Made by a program: the position numbers and the translations under genes. The notes below the pieces were generated by a model. The model searched no databases and was not told the DNA's origin. It saw nothing but the letters and a program-made list of their open reading frames with translations. A stretch of DNA of 64,000 nucleotides from Hibiscus mutabilis (lineage: Eukaryota > Streptophyta > Magnoliopsida > Malvales > Malvaceae): positions 2,108,001 to 2,172,000 of the forward strand of contig CM033715.1 of assembly GCA_019671005.1 (NCBI GenBank), read 5' to 3'. Below are positions 58,201 to 64,000 of this stretch, in pieces. Position 1 is the stretch's first letter; every line of letters starts with the position of its first letter.

Positions 58201-59724
58201 GATTTTTCTCTGAAAATTATGACCTACCTCACCAGTAGAAGCCATGAAACTCATCAAACAAGAAATTGATCCTTTATGACCCCCTGTGTATCTTCTTACC
58301 AGCTTCCAGAAATAAAATGAATTCCATAAAAAGAAGAATGACAATTTCATAATAAAAATCTACTAGAAAATAAACAAGAAACGGTTAAGTGGTTGATTAG
58401 TAGCGAATGTGACAAAAAAGAAAAACAAACCTTCCATGTCATCATTGAAAGAACCCTAATAATACCATCTGATCCACCAAAAGCAACAAGAGGACTGTCA
58501 CCGACAGACGATCTAGAAAGGAACTCCATACTGTCACAGAAAAAAATAGAAAAAAAGGATACCAGCTAACTAATCAGAGTGTAATGGTATATTGTGAGAA
58601 TGAGTTGAAGGACGGTAGAAGAAATTTAACATTAACAAGATCATATGTATAGTTTGCAACCTATGCCTAATAATAAAAGCAGATGGAATAGGATTATAGA
58701 TACTACAAAAGCTACTTAAGAAGGCTTAATAATTTGATGATAAAAGAATGGGAGTAATCAGAAGTTGAAGAAAGGCAGTAACAGCACCAAAAATGGGAAA
58801 GAGGGTTGACAGACAAATGAAATCAAAATGCTTTGCAGGTGAGCTGAGGATATGAAAGATGAAAGCATTGGCAGTTAAAGGTAGCATACAACAAAGAATA
58901 AGAAGCTTCAATTCTAGAATTTCTGGTCAGAAAACGAATGTGGCATAAAGTAGAAGTAAGTTCATTTCCCTATAATATATATGAAGTAAATAAAATATGG
59001 CAATGGAGGTGATTCAAAAATGAGCCAAGTGAAAGATAACTCACCAGAGAAGAGACTTGTTGTCAAGCTCTTGTTTGGGTACATCACGGCTGCGCATCGT
59101 AACCAAGTCCAAAAATATGGCTTTGTTTTCACAGCAGATGACAAGAAAATGCCGTCCTTTAGTTGATGGAGCCGGAGAGGCAAAAGCCGAAGTAACATGA
59201 TTGACAGCAGTAGGAGCCTCGGCAGCTGCAGAACGATTGCGCCAAAGTTGCCAAAACCGCACGTCATCATCAAAAAAGCTCACTTGCTTAACACTATTAA
59301 CATTCATCAAACGAAAAAGGTCAAGATTTCAATTTTACAGTTAAATTGTATTTGAAGAAAGGAAAAAGAGGGTTCCACTAGTTACTAATCACCTCCCTCC
59401 GCGGATGGCCTCGGTAGGTTTCCCTCTGGAATCTGCGAATTCGTAAAATCATATAAAAAACCCAAAACAAAAGACGATTAAAAAATAAAAAGAAATAGAT
59501 AGCAAACCAGATTCGCCCTCAGCAAGCTTCTCCAATTTTACACCAACAAGACGTCTCTGGTCGATCCCACCGGCTTTGAGCTCGTATATGACCTGGCGAT
59601 GCTCCCAGTTCCAAACGGAGACGTGATCAGAGGCATCGGCGGTCACCAACCATGGATGTGTCGGATGCACCGCTATCTTCACAATTTTCTCATGGGTGGC
59701 TCGAAATGCCCTGAGCCGTAGCAT
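40288..59724 (-). CDS. TWD40-2: TWD40-2, WD40 subunit of the TPLATE endocytic complex
   Basis: Subunit of the plant TPLATE adaptor complex for clathrin-mediated endocytosis. Twenty exons join in frame to 1349 aa: 59508-59724, 59393-59432, 59045-59293, 58431-58530, 58228-58302, 57242-57340, 56710-56826, 56480-56595, 56187-56286, 55355-55713, 54683-55004, 54053-54261, 52010-52228, 50237-50423, 44126-44376, 43482-43574, 43307-43408, 42482-42839, 41069-41206, 40288-40986. Seen: start MLRLRAFRATHEKIVKI, N-terminal beta-propeller (exons 1-10) with WNWEHRQVIYELKAGG, an Ala-rich basic helix (RKAKEAAAAQ, about residue 540), an alpha-solenoid part (exons 16-19, LEFDLAMKSNDLKRALQCLL), and a Pro/Ala-rich tail (exon 20). 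The first ATG fits the family start. TWD40-1 starts differently, which rules it out. Introns 12, 14 and 18 carry mobile elements. Confidence 0.94.
41510..42005. repeat. Intron tandem duplication (one unit carries the SINE)
   Basis: Two diverged units share AAAACAGATAA, AAAACAGTA, AGAGATGRTAGCTTTT, TAGCTCCAACT-like and AAAATAAGGGTTGG in the same order: 41510-41811 with the SINE and 41812-42005 without. Confidence 0.7.
41598..41695 (-). mobile_element. tRNA-derived SINE with 17-bp target duplication
   Basis: On the minus strand it reads a tRNA-like head: A-box-like TGGTGTATGGCAAGGG, B box GGGTTCAATCC, then a short pyrimidine-rich tail ending in TTCTATT. It is flanked by AGAGATGATAGCTTTTT at 41580-41596 and 41696-41712. 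A paralogous copy of the surrounding intron sequence at 41873-41890 lacks the insert. It lies in TWD40-2 intron 18, same strand as the gene. Confidence 0.7.
42162..42437. mobile_element. Foldback MITE in TWD40-2 intron 18
   Basis: About 276 bp. The arms match as inverted repeats over roughly 120 bp: AGCTCAAGAAGAGAAAGGAT at the left, ATCCTTTCTTAGCT at the right, with inner matches such as ACTTCCATTCAAAT / ATTTGAATGAAAGT. No coding capacity. Confidence 0.75.
44983..45462. mobile_element. Foldback element in TWD40-2 intron 14
   Basis: The termini are inverted repeats (AAATTTTAGGTTTAAATATG / CATATTTAAACCTAAATTTT) and the inner arms hold GGTCCCT-type motifs seen in other plant foldbacks. About 480 bp, non-coding. 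Confidence 0.7.
45647..45916 (+). repeat. 5' LTR of gag-less Copia
   Basis: Followed by TTGTATCAG, a slightly altered initiator-Met primer site (TGGTATCAG in intact relatives). Confidence 0.9.
45970..47484 (+). pseudogene. Copia pol: protease and integrase part
   Basis: 504 uninterrupted codons. Protease active site DSGASDHM at about residue 54; the GAG-pre-integrase zinc finger WHFRLGHP...CDICSLAKH around 196-231; integrase with the D-D-E triad in SDVWG, SDNGGEY and QQNGIAERKNR; then WGEALLTATYLINRMPSKVL. The frame ends at 47484, inside the linker before reverse transcriptase. It is part of a broken polyprotein, not a host gene. Confidence 0.9.
47674..49499 (+). pseudogene. Copia pol: reverse transcriptase and RNase H, frameshifted
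   Basis: RT starts near 47990 (PRWKKAVEEEIEALEKNRTW, KWVFAVKYNSDGSIDRYKAR) and breaks at about 48240. Further pieces in other frames carry a YVDD-type sequence (near 48548) and the LSREFEIKDLGSLRYFLGME block (48615-48680). RNase H (49107-49499) is intact locally: SRSSAEAEYRAL, CDNASAIRIAKNPVHHDRTK, ending YNVYSPA. At least three frameshifts or stops separate the pieces. Confidence 0.85.
49507..49772 (+). repeat. 3' LTR of gag-less Copia
   Basis: Matches 45647-45916 with a short deletion near TTATCTCCTAGG and a few substitutions. Confidence 0.9.
52940..53600 (-). pseudogene. Possible Gypsy-type gag remnant in TWD40-2 intron 12
   Basis: The minus strand reads FNELKVVVAAMYLEGDALDL, resembling the Gypsy gag pattern of an E-K-V-x-A-A segment followed by LEGEAL. 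TTTGGTATCTAAGCC on the minus strand near 53545-53562 resembles a decayed Met primer site. No LTRs were identified. Weak evidence. Confidence 0.4.
53576..53720. repeat. Direct repeat pair
   Basis: AAACTAAATAGATGAAATGA followed by AATTTATTTGCAAAC occurs twice, 108 bp apart. Confidence 0.8.
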
Positions 59725-61968
59725 TTTTCTCCTCGATCTGATGTGATCTAATCTAATCTGGTTATAAACAACTACTTTACTGTTAACTTGCAAATGCGAC
59801 CGACAAATCTGGAATCTCTACACCAATTTCGAGTTTCACGCAGAATTTCAGATCCGGGCTGGTTTCCAATTTGCCAGCCCCCTTCCCTCACGGTTTTTCA
59901 ACTTTTCTCCTTTTTTTTCTTTTTTTTTTCTAAATAAAACTAGCAAAAGGACCGTACAGACCAAGCTGGCTATTCGTATCTTTTATACAGATGGTAAAAC
60001 TCGAATCACCCCATAGATAATGGATTAATTTCGAATGAATAAGTTTCTTTTTCTAATTTTTAAATTTTGATCCTAGTAATTGTATTTATTTTAAATAATT
60101 AAATTTTATAAATTGCATATTTAAATTTTTTTAAATATTTTTATTAGACTTAATATAAAAATAATTTTTTTTCAAACACCTATTAATAAAATCATATTTG
60201 TTGATAAAAAATATAAAAATAAATGTCTAAACTATAGATTCTCTTAATTTTATGTGCCTAAAATTATATAAAATTATTTTTTGTTGACATGCTATTCTGT
60301 CAAGTTTTCTCAAGGTGTTGATTAATAGTTGTTATCTACTATTGATTATTTTGACTTAAAATGAAGCTTTGAAGGTTAAAGTGCTTCAACAAAATAATAG
60401 GGGTCTCAAGTGACTGTTTAGTTAAATATTATGAGAATTTTTTGACATTATCAAAGGGTTAAAGAAAATGTATGAACATATACTACATCCTAATCACATT
60501 TAGGACTATCTAAAAATATAGCTTTGTCGTTAATTTCAATTCCGTTTAATATCAAAACAAATTTAAAAAACCACCAACAATCGGTTGGTCTAGCAGGATG
60601 AGGTATTCCTTAAGTAATGCTAGGAGTTCGAATATAGACGTCATGAATAGAAAAAATTGTGTTGGGAGAGTCGTCCCCACATTGACTACAAAACCTGATC
60701 CTAATGCAATAGTCTAGTGATCTGAATTGTGTTCTTCTCGATTCATCTTTACATCACAGTTGGATTTAAGGAGTCCTGCTCCATTTGTAATGGTTAATAA
60801 TGGTTAATGCTACTGCTACTGTGGAAATATGCTTCATGTTGCAGTTTTTGATTCAGAATGGAGTTAACTAGCAACCAGATCTTGTTTTTACCAATAAAAC
60901 AGTTCTTTTGTCCAAGAGAGTTTATATTACAAATTTTACAAAAAATATATATATCATATGCAACTATGCAGAAGAAATGGTTTGTCAGTGGAATTGCAGG
61001 AAGGTAGCTTCATTTCTAATCAAGTTTTACACTAAATTGGTCCCTACACTTTTAAACGTTTCAATTTCATCCTCAAACTATGACCCTCATTTTAAATTAA
61101 TCCTCATACTTTTTTAATGTTTCAATTTCATCATCAAATTATAATTTATATCAAATTATATTATTACATGATGCACATCAGTGTTTCATAAAAATTAACA
61201 ATTTTTACAACTGTTTTATTGACGTAAGTTATAAATACCATATATTGATAATTTAGAGATAAAATTAGAATGTTCGAAAAGTTTGAGGACCAATTTAGAA
61301 TGAGAGTGAAGTTTGAGGATGAAACTAGAATGTTCAAAAGTTTGGGGACCAATTAGAATGAAGGTCATAGTTTGAGGATCCAATTTAGAATGAGGATCAT
61401 AGTTTGAGGATCCAATTTAGAATAAGAATCATAATTTGGGATGATACAATTAACTCTTATTTTTCAAAGAAAAGAAAAGAATCGATTTTGCCAAAAAGGG
61501 AATTGATATGAACGAGGAGATATTTACATTCAAAAACAACCAAATGAGCTCAGAAATTTATCACCTATAGAATAGGCTCTCATGGGGGAATGCAAATCCA
61601 CCTGAAGCAGTTCCCTTAATGGGTCTCTACATCATGTTGGTCAAGAATATAGTGCTGCAGCTCAAATGGTATTAGAAGGAAGTTTAGGCAGAGGGATTGT
61701 CTGTCGGAACTTGTCGAAATTATCATACGACATTGTCGCTTCTTAGTTATCGATGGAGCGTGCTCATTCTCTTTGGTCTCTCTTCTCTCTATTCAGATCT
61801 TTTAACCCAAGTTTAATCACATTACCAACAATGGATGAGAGAAGCAAAATAGTAACCAAATTACATTTCTAACAATGATGATGAAATAGAGCGTTCTTCA
61901 TGCAGTTTCGTTAAACGATAAGCGAAAGCAATAAAAAGAAGTTCACAAGGAGACTAACTGCTCCGGGT
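59725..61968. other. Intergenic region between TWD40-2 and RPL18
   Basis: 59725-59930 is the TWD40-2 5' leader with a poly-pyrimidine tract. 60568-60660 looks like a tRNA-derived SINE head (A-box-like GGTCTAGCAGGATGAGG, B-box-like GGAGTTCGAATAT), uncertain. 61020-61450 is a foldback made of repeated TTTGAGGATCCAATTTAGAATGA-type units on one side and their reverse complements on the other. No gene is seen. Confidence 0.5.
61020..61450. repeat. Foldback with ~32-bp minisatellite arm
   Basis: The right arm repeats GTTTGAGGATCCAATTTAG and related words about five times; the left arm (61040-61160) has the inverse (CATCCTCAAACTATGACCC). Confidence 0.6.
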
Positions 61969-63510
61969 TTAAAATTGAAGGCCATTCTCCCTAGCAGAAT
62001 CAGCAAGGGCTTGTACGCGTCCATGGTACGGATATCCGCCTCTGTCAAAGGCCACCTTTGTGATCCCTTTTTCCAAACAAGATTTTGCGATGGATTCACC
62101 TACCTTCTTCGCCACTTCCTGAAACCAGAATACTGAAACTTTTAGCCACTTTTATCAAACATGAGGAAGTGGTTCAAACCATGAACAACGGAAATAGGGC
62201 AACTAATAAGTCAAGGTCCACGCAGAAACAGAATGAAGTGTGGTTGAATAGAAATAAATGAATACAAAAGGATAGATGAAAAATCAACTACTAGCACAGC
62301 TTGCCTACGATTCCATATGTATATGATCATGTGGAATGGAGAAACATATACTCCTACAGACTCAACAAGGAGCATTCATAACAGCTTATAGAAACCAATT
62401 GAATTGTATAAGTAAAAGAAACAAGTCCAATCAAAACCCCTTTAGCTATCATTCAGAACCAGAGCAACGCACGAAAGCCGGGTAGGAAAACTACAAACTG
62501 ATACAGCTGACTATAATTTGTATCTATGAACTCACAATGGTGGGACCAGACGAGTAGTTGAATTCCTCCGAAATTGGTTTCTGCATTGTTGAAGCAGAAG
62601 CAAGTGTGTGCATCTTCGAGTCATCAATGACTTGGACATAGAGATGCTTGTTGAGCGGAAGACACACAGTCTCGGTCTATCTGGTGTTCCTTCAACCTAC
62701 AAAAGCAAGAAACACTTTGTAGTAAGACAGGGGACACATTGTACGGTTGAGGACTTAAATCCCTAGGAACCAAAGCTAGTAAATTTCACTATAGTAACAT
62801 CAGGATGGATTTGGACATGCAATAGGAACGACCGCACATACTCCCAACAAAAGAAGGGCCCTAAAATGAGTTAAGGAAATGCTTGTGATGAAAAACAAAA
62901 GATTGGTTCTAGACTAGATTAGTATAAAGCACATGAGATTAGTATAAAACACATGAGAGAGCAAAATGATTATGTACACAACAAGTCAACGAGTATTTAA
63001 CTTTTTTTTAAATCGAGAGCTTTGTTTTAATAAATTGCGGGTGACCACTTAAATCTTTGAACCGTGACATAATAACAACTCATAACCCTAATCATTTCTT
63101 ACATACGTGCTCTTATGAAGTTCCACCACAGCTTAAGTTAATAGGGCTCCTTAATCCAATTTATCCTTGGTATGGATAAAATTATCAAACCCCGGTTGTT
63201 TCCAAAGCTAAAAGGGAAATACCATCATCAATAAATGAGTAAATTCGAAAGGCAAACAGTAGTTGATAATTGTTCTAAGAAATGGGATTAGCTTAACCTT
63301 CTTTCTGATTCGAGAATGGCGGGCATGGCGATCTTCAGTTCTGGTGCGAGCTTTGGCTTCAACAGTGAGGAAACGAGCGGGTAAAGATGGGCGAGGATTT
63401 GGCATTGACAGCCTCAAGGGAATTCCCAAAAACCAAGTCTGATTATGATTGAGAGCAGCATTAAGCTGCAATTTCGTAGTCATGGCCGTTGCTGTAATTG
63501 CCATACCCAT
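61969..63510 (-). CDS. RPL18: Plastid ribosomal protein L18 (uL18c), frameshifted in exon 2
   Basis: Nuclear gene for the large-subunit protein uL18 of plastid ribosomes, which binds 5S rRNA (family knowledge). Exons: 63298-63510, 62536-62696, 61969-62118. Exon 1 gives a Ser/Pro/Arg-rich transit peptide, then the mature start EAKARTRTEDRHARHSRIRKK. Exon 2 carries VEGTPDRPRLCVFRS and, in another frame, HLYVQVIDDSKMHTLASAST. Exon 3 carries EVAKKVGESIAKSCLEKGIT and ends ARENGLQF. Both introns are phase 0, yet exon 2 is 161 nt, one short of 162: one A is missing in CTCAACAAG at about 62653 (the family has an Asn-Lys pair there). A probable 5' UTR intron has its donor at 63627, making ATG 63510 the start. 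Either a pseudogene or an assembly indel. Confidence 0.87.
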
Positions 63511-63627
63511 TCCAGATTCCTGATTGTCTGCATTTTCAATTTTCAACAAACAAAATGAAAAATCAGCAAAAACGTATCCATAATTATAATTCGCTTATTA
63601 TTAAACTGATGAACAATACTGTCATAC

Positions 63628-64000
63628 CTGCTCTCTGTACTGAGAAAGCAAAGCAAAACGAGCGAGGGAGGGAGATTTGGATAAGAACAGGGATAAAGAG
63701 CAGGAACGAACAAATAAAAGGTTAAACTACAACGGTGGTTACTCAATTATGAATAAAATTACAATTGGATCACTCGATCGTTAAGCGTTGATTTTTAATA
63801 ATTGGATGACTGTCCATAATTGAGTGATTACTATTTATAGATTACACTTTTATTTGTTCATTCTTATGATATTTTTGAGAGGGGCAATCACAAACTCTAT
63901 AAATAGATTAAATATTACTTTTATTATTCTCTTAGTTTCTTAAGATTTTATCATGATTAATTTAAATCAATCCGTGTCGCACACTTAATTTGGTGAGTGA
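63628..64000. other. RPL18 upstream region
   Basis: RPL18 leader and promoter, then a partial foldback-type repeat at about 63730-63835 (GTTACTCAATTATGAATAAA ... TCCATAATTGAGTGATTAC). No gene is seen. Confidence 0.45.

Noticed and set aside
40288..59724. TWD40-1 as the identity of the WD40 gene
   Set aside because: The N-terminus MLRLRAFRATHEKIVKI and the whole exon content fit TWD40-2; TWD40-1 begins differently.
60568..60740. SINE call
   Set aside because: A- and B-box-like words are present, but no target duplication or 3' tail could be fixed, so it is only mentioned within the intergenic entry.

Overview
This window is nuclear DNA of a flowering plant, most likely a eudicot. It is AT-rich, has GT-AG introns, and carries plant-only genes: a plastid ribosomal protein with a transit peptide, an S-protein homologue, a GH17 glucanase with an X8 domain, and a plant ethanolamine-phosphate cytidylyltransferase. 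Introns and intergenic DNA hold Copia LTR retrotransposons and MITE-like foldbacks. The species cannot be fixed from the sequence alone. All functional calls rest on recognising conserved family sequence by eye; no search was run.

Layout. 1-2066 (+): 3' end of NUP214, the FG-repeat nucleoporin. 2.1-5.5 kb: intergenic, with a 326-bp direct repeat carrying decayed tRNA-Val-like sequences. 5516-11014: a complete but degenerate Copia element on the minus strand with a 5-bp target duplication. 11419-18413: a giant imperfect palindrome, two arms of about 3.4 kb around a 102-bp spacer. Each arm holds a tRNA-Asp-like and a tRNA-Val-like gene facing each other, a truncated Copia gag plus LTR, and an RNase H-like fragment next to a GC-rich block. 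A third copy of the tRNA-Val unit follows. 19501-19953 (+): a secreted S-protein homologue. 20972-21383 (-): a TMEM230-like membrane protein. 23614-31455 (-): PECT1 in nine exons, with a 1.65-kb non-autonomous LTR element in intron 1. 33941-35977 (-): a GH17 beta-1,3-glucanase with X8 domain and probable GPI signal, carrying a 2-nt deletion. 40288-59724 (-): TWD40-2 of the TPLATE endocytic complex, reconstructed as 20 in-frame exons (1349 aa), with a gag-less Copia, foldback elements and a SINE in its introns. 61969-63510 (-): plastid ribosomal protein L18, with a 1-nt deletion in exon 2.

The host genes are unrelated housekeeping or cell-surface genes and show no sign of co-regulation. The accessory interest lies in the 3-18.8 kb region, where tRNA-derived sequence, a Copia element and a palindromic duplication are interleaved, and in several nested or paired mobile elements that preserve their own insertion history (target duplications, empty sites, relic pol codons). 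The two small frameshifts in otherwise well-conserved genes may be real gene decay, for example one homeologue in a polyploid, or assembly indels.
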